This document shows positions 1 through 11,523 of a stretch of 64,000 bases of DNA, in pieces (the first letter of the stretch is position 1; each line of letters opens with the position of its first letter). Under the pieces are notes generated by a model that had not been told where the DNA came from, ran no database searches, and saw nothing but the letters and a program-made list of their open reading frames with translations. The stretch spans positions 3,711,501 to 3,775,500 of the forward strand of contig CM073558.1 of NCBI GenBank assembly GCA_037074615.1, in the 5' to 3' direction. The translations under genes were made by a program, and so were the position numbers. Origin of the DNA: Leucaena leucocephala (taxonomy: Eukaryota; Streptophyta; Magnoliopsida; Fabales; Fabaceae).

Positions 1-479
1 AGATCTATATCCTCTAAAATTAATTGAGTTTTTATGAATTCTATAAAAAAGGGGTTAAACCCACTTCAGATCATTATATTCTTAACAAGTTTTAATTTTT
101 GTGCCTAAACTCTAACTCTTAATTAATGAGTTTGGTTTGATCCTTATACAGCACCACATCAGTTCATATTAGCCTATTTAACGGTGTCAATACTACATAA
201 GTGAAGTTAACACCGTTAATCTCAAACCCAAGTCCTTATAAAATTGCAGGAACCAACATTTTGGATGAAAGAAAAATATAGGGACGAAAATGGGAGAAAA
301 TAAAATATAGGGACTAAAATTAAAATTTGCTAAAAGTATAAGGACCTAGTGGAGTGGGTTGTTTAATATAAAAAATAAATAGATCTTATTCACTCTCACT
401 ATCTGTATTATTCTCTCTTATTTAGTTTTTGGGTAGGTTACTTCGTAGAGTATCTTAATTTATTGGTGAATATATTTGT

Positions 480-521
<42 letters not shown>

Positions 522-559
522 ATGAAATAGTGATTTGATGAAGAAATTAATTAATGAAG
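1..559 (+). other. intron of the left-edge bHLH gene, with dispersed-repeat sequence
   Basis: No exon is visible here; the stretch lies upstream of the last bHLH exon and should be its intron. It contains an inverted pair around 179-221 (TAACGGTGT and ACACCGTTAA) and two copies of a 'TATAGGGAC(T/G)AAAAT' phrase near 277-320. Such phrases are common in dispersed plant repeats, so a transposon remnant inside the intron is likely. Boundaries cannot be fixed from one copy. Confidence 0.4.
482..513. repeat. (AT)n microsatellite
   Basis: About 32 bp of pure AT alternation, followed by GTATGTATATG. It ends some 46 bp upstream of the probable splice acceptor of the bHLH exon. Confidence 0.95.
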
Positions 560-691
560 CAGGAAGGAGAAGAAAAGACAAGGGATTTGAGGAGTAGAGG
601 GCTATGCCTGGTGCCAGTGTCTTGCACTCAACATGTTGGCAACGAAAATGGAGCTGATTACTGGGCACCTTCTTATGCCACCGGTTTTTAA
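560..691 (+). CDS. bHLH transcription factor, last exon only (bHLH68/bHLH133/bHLH112-like)
   Basis: The + strand reads 43 codons plus TAA with the core DLRSRGLCLVPVSCT, then NGADYWAP. This is the conserved C-terminal tail of a plant bHLH clade that includes Arabidopsis bHLH68, bHLH133 and bHLH112. The DNA-binding helix-loop-helix exons must lie left of the window. The exon begins after AG at 558-559 or, three bases later, after AG at 561-562: a NAGNAG acceptor in frame for both choices, changing one Gln. The frame is open through the exon and closes at TAA 689-691. These proteins are nuclear transcription factors; nothing here shows the target or DNA-binding residues. I call it from the tail motif alone, which is distinctive, so family is fairly sure and member is not. 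Confidence 0.75.
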   Translation, partial: QEGEEKTRDLRSRGLCLVPVSCTQHVGNENGADYWAPSYATGF

Positions 692-2877
692 TATATAACA
701 TCATGAGCAGTCAGTCTATAATAATTTGATTACTCCTAATTATACATATTAATAAAATAATTAATGGTAAATTGCTTATGATGTTATATGGGCATTATTC
801 CTTATATGCATTTTAACATTAAGAGAATCAAGCAACTACACAAACACATATTTAGGTTATAATTAATCCATGTACTCTCTCTAATTCTAATTTCTGATCA
901 TCAGGATAATTACGTGCAATATTGAGCTATACATTAGTATCGGTGAAACCTCTTTCAAGATGCTTTTCTTTTTGCTTTTAAATATATGTATTTTGATTAA
1001 TCTGTTCATTATTTTCCTCCCTCTATTATCATTAATAAATTATTACTCATAATTATTCATGATAATTAGCTTTAACTTTTAGGTCCAACTAGAGATTTAT
1101 CCCACACATTACATAGTAGTGAGTGGGAAAAAATGTTATAATTGATTAGGTATTTATCATTATTATAAATTTTTATTACGGTTAAAAAATTATAATTTGA
1201 CATTTGAAAGATTTTAAACCACATAATAGTAATTCATTAGTAATCCTATTAAAATGTGGCTCAAATTTTTTTAAAAATCAATACAAGAATAAAACAGATG
1301 AATTAAAAGTATTAAGTTATATCGACATATATTTATTTTTAACTGAATTGGGTATTATAAAATTTGATAAGTATAGTTAGTTGATTGATTTGTCCTTTAT
1401 TGCTTCAGAATATTAATGATGATTACTAGTCATAATTAACCAATTAATTATATTCACCATAATCAATATATCTATAAAAACTAATTATAGGAAGCCACAT
1501 CGTAATCAATATGCCTTCCATGACTTATTTATTAATACACATGCATTAGATCGTTAAACCATAAATAGTTACCAATTGTATCATTTATTCTCTACAAATA
1601 ATTAATCTTAGCGAATAAAACTGATCCTCGAGTCTCAAAACATCTTTCGCTTTTTCTTTTACACAAACGGAAAACATAACACATACGCGTGTGTATAACA
1701 GATTGAACTTCAGCTTCCCACTCTACGAATATATAAAATAACTTTTACAGAAATTATAGTTTGATTAAAATCTCTAAGGGGAAGAAAGCAAACAAAACTC
1801 CTTAATTTTTTTTGTTTTTGTTAGAGAAATTCCTTCTTTATTTAATAGTATTATATCCACTTAACATAATTAAAAAATTAATCTTATTTTAAATATAAGA
1901 CATATTTATTTATTAATTTTTTAAATACTCATATTAATATTTCCTTAACAATAATCAAGTAGAAGAGGGAGTGGGTTAAATACTATGAATAGGATATTTT
2001 ATAAAAAAAATGACATGTTAATTAATTTAACTAACTTTTTTTAATTTAATCAGACTAGTTAAATATATCTTATATTAAAAATAAAAGAAATAGATAAATA
2101 ATCTCTTAAGCAACTATCACCAATTAAATTTAAGCTCTCCCATATCCTCTCTAGAAACTCAAAAGTCAAAATAACTCACAATAACATATATATATATATA
2201 TATATGTATAGTAATTGAAATGGCCTGAATTTACTGCTACAAATTATAAAGACTAAAAAAATATTAACATATTATTTAAATAGGCATATATTTGTATACA
2301 TAGGTTCAAAATAAACTTGGAATATTTGTAGATGCGTATATATGTGATTTGAATGAAACTATATATGGCATTCATGAGTCATGACCGACAAGAACTGAGA
2401 CAAATTCGTACATATGCATGCAAGTAATCAGTACCTGCAAAATTACGTTAAAGTTTGGGTAATTATCCTGAGGCTATTTATTTGTACGTGTATATATTAG
2501 GACCATCTTCATACATAACTAGAACACAAGCACTTGAAAACAACTAAAATCATTTATTTTTGTGGCTTTCTGCACAGAAGTGTCTGAGTTTGTTTTCGGT
2601 ATTATTCATGTTGATTTTGTGGGTATATATATGGATTATGTTGGTGTTCTTTTGTTAAAAGGAAGTTTCCCATCGCATGCCAGTCATCATCATTATAAGA
2701 ATTCATATATATGTGTGTGTGTGTGTGTGAAATTAGTAGGGATATATTGTAATTCATAACTATATATATAAACAAAACAAGTTGTCAGCGAGTGATGACA
2801 GACATTCATGTGCCTGACCCGAATGTGACTCCATGGACCCAATCTCTCGGGTCTCCTTTTGGACCACTTCTTCATAT

Positions 2878-2916
<39 letters not shown>

Positions 2917-5160
2917 TAGTGCCTCTCTTGTCATTCTCAGGCTATATATTGCATCACATTTAGTCTTTTTGTGATTGTCGTTTCTTTTACTTTGTTTTCC
3001 GGGGGCAAAAAAGGAAAACAAAAACTTGAGTGCGTTTGGATGTCAATGGCTTATGATATGAACATGGCATTGGCCAGTCTCACCCTTCAATAAATTCTTT
3101 TTTAAAAGATACTTATTAATTAATTATGTACCAATAATATTGTTACATTAATTTGTAGCTATTCAAGTTTAATTCTATGCATTTTTTCATTCTTTTGTGT
3201 TTCTCTAAGTAATTTGAACATAATGGCAGTTCAATTTTATATATTAATTTTGCTGATTCGAATGTTTGGTTAACATAATAAAGCAATTCAATGTAATTTT
3301 TATTATAACAAATAAGATAATTTTCATTATATATAATTTTAGTTATGTAACTCGAATTTAAATTTACATGAATTGATGTATGTATATATATATAGTTTGT
3401 ATGTTTTTTGTTTTAATAGAGTTAAAAATATCATTTCATTTTTATTTTTATTTTTTAGATAAAATATATAAATTTCATCTTATGATTTTTGATAACATAT
3501 CAAATAAATAATCTATAATCATTATTTCATTACAATATTACATTCCCTACCAAACAGCTGCTAAGGGGATTAGGGTTTTCTCTTATATGTGCTCTTTCCA
3601 CTTTGAAAGGTGAGGCCAATGGGATAATGACGGATGAATACCTTTATATCCACTAATTAATAAAGTAAATAAATAAGAATGTGTTCAAGAAATATTTAAT
3701 TTGGAGTGATTAGACTAGGAGGTAAAATAACCTAGTTTGATTTGCCCAAGGATTAATAATACATGTTTTTATAGGATGACGTAGCAATAGTGGAAAGTTG
3801 GTTTAATTAGTAATTCCATTTTTATATACGAGAGAAAAGCAAAAGTTAAAAAGTATGACTTTTTTTGTAAAAAAAAAATTAGAAAAGATATGGGTTCATT
3901 TACTATCTAATAGTAAGATAAAATCTCCATTCTTCTTAGGTTATACTAATATTGGGTAAGAAGAGCTATCTATTACCTTCAAATATAAATTTAGACACTT
4001 AGAATTTAAGATATTTTTATAAGTATTACGACTGGAACTATAAGAAAATGATATTATATAGAGATTGAACATATTTTAAATGATCGTATATCTTACCCTT
4101 TTATCAGTTAAACTTATATATAGGTAAAAGAAAAGTATGATTGTGATTGTAGTTTTTGTTTGTTAATGGAGGGGAAAAAATTAATTGTTAATAGTATATA
4201 ATTAACATAATTTATATAAATCATTACTAAGTGCTCGATGAGGAGTGCATGACTCACACTTCACATAATTTATACAAAGAAACTTCGATATATTATTTAT
4301 ACTTCTCTTAGACAATTAATTTCAATTAATTTTTAGAATATATAGATAAAAATGATATTTGGTCCCAATATATAAATACACAAGGAAAACTTAATTAATA
4401 TAATGACCTAGCTGAATATATATATAGAATTAATCTTTTTGAAGTGACCACCTCATGGATATTATTTTATTTTGAACAATGATATTTTAAAACTTTGATT
4501 TCCAGGGTAATATAGGTTATTATTATTATTAAGGCTTTGGTTAGCCTCTTTGTTAAGTGGTGTAGAGAATAAGAAAAAAAGGGAATGTTAGGCAATATTA
4601 ATTAATAATAATAATAATTGTAATAGTGATCACATGTTCCAAGGAACAGAGAAGGATGAATGATAGGAGAGAACAAAACAAAGGGTTATGGGTATTTATG
4701 TAATTAAAGTTAATATAATAAAGAGTTACAACAAGGCAAGAATGGCCGTATATAATAATTAAGTAAGAAGTGCATTGTTTGTGCTGTGCAACTTTGGATA
4801 TGTCTTTTCCTCTCTTGATTGGCGTGCTTGATGTGGGAGGGAACTAGAACAAGGACGAAACGGTACAAAAAAGTATACTCTTTTCAATTAATATTTCTAA
4901 TGATATTGAAAATGTGATATTTAGAGCTTGTTTGGGGCATCACGGCAGGGTTCTGGAAACTAATTCTTGAGACTTAAAAGCTGTTTTGAGCTCTTTATCT
5001 ATGTTTGACACTGAGTTTTTAATAACTTACTGGCCTCAATTGACTTTATAAGCAAGGATGCGAATATAAATCACATCCTATTATTAATTGAGTTTTATCC
5101 CTTACACAAGTCAGTTTCTTATGGTTGAGAACATTGATGATTGATCAAAAACCAGGGTTG
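692..5160. other. gene-poor AT-rich stretch
   Basis: It starts with the presumed 3' UTR of the bHLH gene. After that I see no supportable gene. There are (AT)n tracts near 2185-2206 and 2878-2913, a (GT)n tract near 2710-2729, and runs of A or T. A less AT-rich island at about 2785-2875 has a short open frame on each strand but matches no family I recognise. The sequence at 4920-5040 ('gcttgtttgggg...') resembles the edge of a small transposon. Confidence 0.6.
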
Positions 5161-5162
5161 AA

Positions 5163-5474
5163 TCAGAAGATGGTTACTGATAGGTAATCCCTCGTGTATG
5201 ATGAAATCTCAAAGGAGGAACCTTTGTGAACCTTGACTACTCTGTTAAGTTTTGTAACTACTGCTTCCACCTGATGATCAAATAGTACCATTTGAGAGGC
5301 CTCTAAGCTATAGTTTGACGATTTTTTTCTTTTTTGCAGAGACGAGTGTTTCATCATTGTTTCTTTAACATACCTACAAAAAAGATCCTCAGAGCCTTCC
5401 ATGTTTTCAAGAGTTGAGAAGATTTTCCTATCAGACAGTGCTTTAAATATGCCATTAAAGTACTCACTGGTCAA
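5163..5474 (-). pseudogene. degenerate gene fragment partly related to thioesterase exon 1
   Basis: A minus-strand open frame of 103 codons has no ATG at a sensible place and no joined neighbours. Its 3' part (about 5165-5235) resembles the end of exon 1 of the two thioesterase genes downstream. The bases around ATCTCAAAGGAGGAACC match ATCACAAAGGAGGAAGCC at 7399-7416, and the protein reads RVVKVHKG where the intact genes have RVARAHKG or RITHARKG. The donor region has decayed and no exons 2 or 3 follow. The upstream part of the frame (FNGIFKALSDRKIFSTLENM) is not thioesterase-like and I do not recognise it, so two sources may be joined. It could be the relic of a third tandem copy; confidence is moderate because the match is short. 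Confidence 0.4.
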
Positions 5475-5652
5475 AACAAGAAGATAGACTTATAATGTTT
5501 AGAGCTTTTCAATAAGTTAGTTTAAAATGACGAACAAGTTGTTGCTTAGACAAGTAAACAGTCTCACTTTTATAAAGAAAAAAATATAAATTTGAATCCC
5601 AAAAAACATACTTATTGAAATAGGTGATAACTTTTTTGTAGGTATGTTAAAG
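5363..5652. repeat. 22-bp perfect inverted repeat with a 246-bp spacer
   Basis: CTTTAACATACCTACAAAAAAG (5363-5384) is the exact reverse complement of 5631-5652. The left arm lies inside the degenerate frame at 5163-5474, and weaker similarity continues a little beyond both arms. It looks like an inverted duplication of a small piece of the fragment. Confidence 0.8.
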
Positions 5653-6346
5653 GAGTGACATCAATATTCAAATTTCAAACGGGTTCAGCACTTGTTGCTC
5701 ATAGCTCAAGATCACAGATCCTATTATTTCATTTTTTCAATATAAGAAGCACAAGTTGTAGATCACGAATTGGCTACTTTTTCTTGGTGGATGTCAAAAT
5801 TTTCAACCCCAGCTTCCAGATATCCCTTGAATTTGCAGAACAGCCAATCAGTTAAGACTTTAATCCGAGAAAATTTCTTGAGTATTGAGTGTTGACACTT
5901 GTTCCAATAAGGATTTGAATTTTGATTCATTTCGTTGAGAGAAACTAGTTATTTCCGCTAGATCTAATTCTTGTTGGTGTTTTTAGCTATGTTTTGATTG
6001 AAGAATGGAGAAAAAGTAAAGTAACCTTTTTTTCTGCAGTTAAGATTCAATTCTGACATTTCTTCTTCTTGGGGTATGTTTGGATTGAGGAGGATGGATA
6101 GGAAGAGAAGAAAGAAAACATTTATTCAAAATTTGAATGAAAAAACTCCAGTGACACATTCAATTAAAATTCTCATGTTCCTGAGAAAGAGCTATATGTA
6201 TACGTTTGGATACAATCCATGTTGGTCCATTGTTAACAAAAAAAAAAAAAAAAAAGATCTGCAGCAATAAAAATTGCAAATTGACTTTATTATGGATGAG
6301 AAAACCAAGAGCATAAAAGTCTCCAAGACAAAAAATGGCTTGTTCT

Positions 6347-7580
6347 TTAGAGCTTACTAGTTGGAAGGCCGCCTACATTGATATTAGTAGCTGCCATCCA
6401 TTGCTTGCCGAAAGCAATCAATTCTCCATCCTCTTTCTTCCTAACTTGAACAGCCACACAACTTAATCTTTCCTTCTTCCCCACAACCTTTGCCTCTACT
6501 TCTACCTCTTCCTGTCATTCAAACATAACTACCTAGTTAGTAGTTATTGACCGACATATGAAACAGCCTTATTCTGGTTGTCATCACTGTACCTAGTGTC
6601 AGAAGAGTCCCTGACAACCTGCCTTCTGATTACAGTCCTGCTTTATCTTAGATCGTGAGCAACTCCGGATAACTTAAGCTATATTCTAATGAGGACTTGA
6701 TCAATTACATATATCAATTATCCACAAAAAGTACAGCGGAGGACTTAATCAAGAATGTCTCTCGCTATAGCTTAAGTTATCTGGAGTTGCTCATGATATG
6801 AAATGAAGCAGAGCAGTAAACAGAGAGCACGATTAGTAAACGTTATTCGGATTCTTCTGACTACTGAATTTTTTTGGGTAAAGTTTGGGCATTATCCAAG
6901 CTATAGCTATAAACTAATTCTCATAATCCTAGATCACCGAAGTGATTCTGTCTTTTCTAATCCAGCTTTTTCCATGCACTACCCAACGGAATTAAATTAC
7001 GTATAATGACTAAGTCAAAATCCTATCTGGAATGGCCTTAGCTCACTAGGCCTGTAGGCCACCGACACGATATTTTAATTACTTGATTAATAATAAATAA
7101 ATAGATTCAAAAGTAGGGAAAGGCAACAGAGAAACAGTACCTGAACCTTAGCCGTGGAGAAGAAGGATACGGAGAAATCGACAGAGACATTAAAAGCTGG
7201 AATGAGGGAAAAGGTGGCCAAGGTTCCAATGTTGTCAATTATCGTAGCGATTGCTCCGGGATGCCAATTTCCATTTTCATCCTTCAAAAAAAAAAGGCAA
7301 AGCATGAAACTTTTCAAGGACCGATTAATGGCGGAAAACACGAATGAGGGTTTTATTCAGAGTCACAGGTTCTTACTGAGACGCCATTGGGTACGATGTA
7401 ATCACAAAGGAGGAAGCCTTTGTGGGCCCGGGCTACCCGGATCCCTTGTGTAGATAAAAGTATAATCTGTTGACCCGAAGCACGAGCACGCTCTGAAATG
7501 TCTCTTAGCAGCTTGATGGTGGAAGATGGCAGAGAGGTTTCTTCCTCCATCTCTGCTCTGAACTTCGCAAACACCGACAT
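6347..7580 (-). CDS. hotdog-fold acyl-CoA thioesterase-like protein, copy 1
   Basis: Three exons on the minus strand: 7580-7377, 7281-7141 and 6511-6347, all phase 0 with GT-AG borders, giving 169 residues. The ATG at 7580 opens the frame; a second in-frame Met follows at residue 11. Exon 1 carries the conserved HKGFLLCDYIVPNG. Exon 2 carries the hotdog core (DENGNWHPGAIATIIDN, residues 69-85) and the strand VSVDFSVSFFSTAKVQ. Exon 3 carries EVEVEAKVVGKKERL and GELIAFGKQWM. Family members are small hydrolases that cleave acyl-CoA thioesters; the closest Arabidopsis relative I recall is At3g16175. The putative general-base Asp (Asp84, the Asp65 position of human THEM2) is kept. The HGG loop of the superfamily reads HPG here, with Pro76 where copy 2 has Gly, which may alter the oxyanion hole. 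The substrate cannot be deduced. Confidence 0.88.
6633..6817. repeat. MITE-like inverted repeat inside thioesterase copy 1 intron 2
   Basis: The left arm at about 6633-6684 contains AGCAACTCCGGATAACTTAA. Its reverse complement recurs at about 6765-6817 with few mismatches (TTAAGTTATCTGGAGTTGCT). The arms are roughly 45-50 bp around an 80-bp loop, so the transcript could fold into a hairpin. No target-site duplication was obvious. A miniature inverted-repeat element is the simplest reading. Copy 2 lacks it: its second intron (9753-9873) is only 121 bp, against 629 bp here. Confidence 0.7.
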
Positions 7581-7619
7581 GGCTATGGAAGAAGAAGAAT
7601 TTGTAATTCTAATTTGGGC

Positions 7620-9570
7620 TCAGCTTCAGTAGGGCTCCTGGGTGGTGTTCTAATCAAAGACATATAAGAAAGCATTTGACCATTTCATTTGTGGAAATTC
7701 ATTGCATACTTCCAATATGTAGGGTTGTGAGCGCTACCACTATCGAGGCAAAAGTGCATTCCATATATTTCACTTTATCCTTAATTTTATAAAATGTTTT
7801 TTCATTTATTTTACTCTAATTAAATTATTTTATCAAATCTAGTTAAATATTTAACTGATTAAAATAAAAAATATATAATATAAATTTATTTTAAAAAATT
7901 ATATTTAATTATAATTAATTTTATTAATTTATTTAAAAAAATTAATTAAAGACGATATGAGTACTTAAAATTTAAGAATTAAAAGTATAAAGTAAAAAAC
8001 AATATTTTGTTAACTGTTATTTTCTCATGTCATAATTATAAAATTCAATTGAATTTTATAGATAAATTTAAAAAATTAAATTAATTAATTAATTATAATT
8101 AAATTTAACCTCTTAAAATAAATTCATATTATATATTATTAAATATATCTAAATTAGTCAATTAATTTTTATATTAGTTATAATTAATTAATTTATTTTA
8201 CTTATTAGATCTATCTAAAAATATTAATTGGATTTTATAATTAAGATTGGATACAGTAACTTATAATAATTGCTTTGGGCTCCAAAATGAAAATTATATA
8301 CTTGAAAAAAAAATGAAAATTATATATATATTTTAGTGGTGGACTGAATTTGAGTGTTGTTGCTTGTATTTGTATGGATTAAGGTCCCACAATGCCCTGA
8401 AAGTTTTCTTGATTTTAATGTCATGGAAATATAATTTCAGGACATTTTTCTCTACCATTGAAGATGCTAATTTTGACAGTTATAATTGATCAATATACTA
8501 ATATAACAGCTTACGTAATATCCACGTGACTCATATATTTTTACATGGTATTACAATTTTAAGAGGAAAGTTAATAATTTTGTTTAAACTAACAATGGTT
8601 AGTATAAAAAATTATCATTTGATATTAATAGTATTAGGTTAGATGACTAAAAATGTACTCTATAAAAAATTATCTGTTCTTACTAGATTTTTATATTAAT
8701 ATTCATCATAGTATTTAAGCAATAGGTAAATTTATTATATTTTTTATTTTTTATTTAGAAAGATTGACACTAACTGTATATAATATTTTTACAATAAGAT
8801 TCAACCCATAACCTTTCAGATAAATTTACTGTACTAAGAGAGAAATAATGAACCTAAATATGGCTAAATCTTAGAGGTAGAAATCTCAGAAGTGAGAGGA
8901 AGTGAGACTTTACTTTATTATTTAATTGTATGTGAGTTTAACTCCTTTTTAAAATAATTTATATCAAACAAAAAAAAAGAAAACAAAAAGGCTATAAAAT
9001 ATATAGTAAGGTACACACAATAATGAAGAGGGAGAAAATGTTACATATAAGTTACTCAAAAGTTAGTTAGTTTAACCCATTTTATGTAGATTTAATTGGT
9101 AAAATGGTGAAACATCTGATTATTTAGAGCATGTTTAATCTATGGGGAGTATCACTTTATTATGGTTTCAATCGCGACGTTTAGAGATATATCCTAACTC
9201 TTAGGTATCTAGATTTATATTTGAGAATAATAGACAGCTCATTCTACCTGACATTGGTATCGCCTAGAAAAAAAGTAGATTTTGCTCTACCTTTATATTA
9301 TGGGTGGACCTAAATCCTTTCTAAAAATTTCTGTACTAAAAAAAAAAGTTACTTAGTTTAGTATTACATCAGTTAAATTATAAAATAAAAGAACTTATAT
9401 TTGAATGTCATCTTATTAATATTTAAGAGAGATATTTTAGTTATAAAGTCTCAATCTATTTATGGTTACTCTGATATCTAGTAATATAATTAAAAAAACG
9501 CAATGGAAAAGAAAGCGACATGCATTTATTTTTTAATACAATCCAGGTTGGTTCATGAAACCAAAAAGAA
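7620..9570. other. intergenic AT-rich spacer between thioesterase copies
   Basis: Presumed promoter of copy 1 next to 7600, then about 1.9 kb of strongly AT-rich DNA with many A and T runs. I see no coding exon, RNA gene or clear transposon end here. Confidence 0.6.
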
Positions 9571-9590
9571 AAGCAAGCGCTTCAATGTCT

Positions 9591-10354
9591 TCAGGGCTTA
9601 CCGGTTTGATGGTTTGCAATGGTATTAGTAGTTGACATCCATTGCTTGTCCAAAGCAATCAATTCTCCATTCCCTTTCTTCCTAATTTGAACTGCCACAC
9701 ATGTTAACCTCTCCTTCGTCCCCACAACTTTTGCCTCTACTTCTACCTCTCCCTGCCATTCAAAGAAAAATGTAATCTTTTGCAAAGGGATGCTGACCCC
9801 ACTTTGAAATCGCAGTCGTTTTGGCAAATATTGATTCAGACATTACAGAGAAAGGGCAAGAAAGAAACAGTACCTGGACCTTAGCCGCTGAGAAGATTGA
9901 TATGGAGAAATCGACAGAGAGATTGAAGCCTGGAACAGAGGGATAGGTGGCCAAGGTGCTAACGTTGTCGATTAACGTAGCGATTGCGCCCCCATGCCAA
10001 TTCCCATTTTCATCCTACAAAATCAAAGAAACCTCAAATCATGAATCTTTCAAGCATAGAGAGTGGAACACAGCGATTCAACGAATGAGGGTTTAGTCTC
10101 AGTCAGTGACAGATTCTTACTGATACGCCATTGGGTACAATGTAATCACAAAGCAGGAAGCCTTTGCGGGCATGGGTTATCCGGATACCCTTTGTGGATA
10201 GAAATAGAATCTGTCGACAAGATTCAGAAGCATGCTCCGAAACGGTTCTTAGCAACTCGACGGAGGATTGCAGTGAGGTTTCTTCTTCCACCTCAGGTCT
10301 ACTCGATATTGGCTTATTGGCACTTTGGTTACACCAACAAAACACGGGCTCCAA
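9591..10354 (-). CDS. hotdog-fold acyl-CoA thioesterase-like protein, copy 2 (start codon missing or in an unseen exon)
   Basis: Three exons parallel to copy 1: up to 10121, 10014-9874 and 9752-9591, with the same phases and GT-AG borders and no internal stop. The readable frame is 78+47+53 codons. Exon 2 has the standard HGGA motif (residues 85-88 of this frame) and the Asp of TLIDN (Asp94). Exon 3 ends GELIALDKQWMSTTN. The oddity is the start. In copy 1 the second Met precedes EEETSL; here that codon is GTG, and there is no in-frame ATG between the upstream stop (TGA at 10138-10136 of the + numbering plus 300, i.e. 10438-10436) and the conserved domain. The coordinate 10354 marks a TTG, used only as a convenient edge. 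A strong acceptor (T-rich run then TTAG at about 10410) could join an upstream exon carrying the ATG. Otherwise this is a young pseudogene or uses a non-AUG start. Confidence 0.7.
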
Positions 10355-10639
10355 ACGGGTCGTTGAACAACAAACAATGAAAGGACCACGGAATATAGGA
10401 CTGGGTCTAACAGGACAAAAAAAAAAACTAATCTCTCATTTGAATAGAGATATATATATATATATTTAATATTTAAAAATATTTTAAATATAATTATCTT
10501 TAATAGAATAATATTTATATATAATAAAAATGTAAAGAGAGCACCGGATCTGACTTGTGACCTGTGAGGCAAATTGAGCCAAAAAAAAAAATGAAAAGGG
10601 TTAATGCAATCTAATCTTTTGTATCTCAGGTTTATCATA

Positions 10640-11500
10640 ATTTTAATTTTAGTTTTTTAACTTTTAAATTATAATTTAATAAATATTTAGACTATTTTAC
10701 CCTTTAAAAAATAAAAATCCTTGATTTAAAACCGAAATTTAAAAAACTGAAAATTTTGTTAACTACAAAGAGAAACACATATGCCAAACTAGTGTGCCTC
10801 TTAAGAAAGTTTGGATTTTGGGGTTCGATAAAGTTAGATTTAAATGGAAAGATAACATTTAAACTCTCAATTCTTTTATTATTTTAGAGTCCATTATTTC
10901 TTTGTTTTTTTTTTTTTGATAAAACTTGTCTTCTGAAAAAAAAATGGGAAAGATGGACACTTATATGCTATTTTGCCATCCCTATTAATCTTCCCTTTTA
11001 TATTAAGCATATTATATTATATTGTTTCCGATGAGATGCAAAAATTTTAAAGGTGATGTTTGAGAAAATTAGTATAAAGAAGATCCTTCCACAAATAACT
11101 TTGGAGTCAACTCCATATAGTCTCGTGATGTAAGTTGGAAAAGGAAAAAAAAGAAAAAGAGCATTAGCGAGAAAGTTAAATACAATCATTTTGATGCGTT
11201 TTTCTAGTTAAAGTAATACTCAGTTGAAGGTTCAGAATCCTCATTCACAACAATAGAAATAATTAAATGAAAAGGACATACTCATTGAAGGCTTCTACTA
11301 CATTTGGCAGTTCATATTTTTCTGGGCCCAAGAATGGAAAAAGCCCTGTAGAAGTTCAATAAGATATTTGTAAATACAAGAGGCAGAACATTTCCGGCAG
11401 ATTCAACTCATGAAACTTAACTTTCTGCAAATTCTTCGTGTAAGAAAATCTTTGTTTTGTTTTGTTTTGCCTGAGTTGGATTCATCCAATGAAAATATGC
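10640..11500. other. intergenic spacer
   Basis: AT-rich DNA between thioesterase copy 2 and the transporter, whose 3' UTR should lie in about 11300-11523. No exon or mobile-element end is recognisable. If thioesterase copy 2 has an upstream first exon, it should lie in or near this stretch. Confidence 0.5.
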
Positions 11501-11523
11501 CACTTATACCTCATCCTTATCAT

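Noticed and set aside
2562..2974. Short frames on both strands around a GT/AT tract
   Set aside because: No family match, microsatellite-encoded stretches and no splice context. I also looked for a known plant microRNA and found no convincing stem.
10249..10638. Minus-strand frame of 129 codons near thioesterase copy 2
   Set aside because: It overlaps exon 1 in another frame and runs into AT-rich low-complexity sequence. It does not carry the conserved residues, though an upstream exon may lie in this area.
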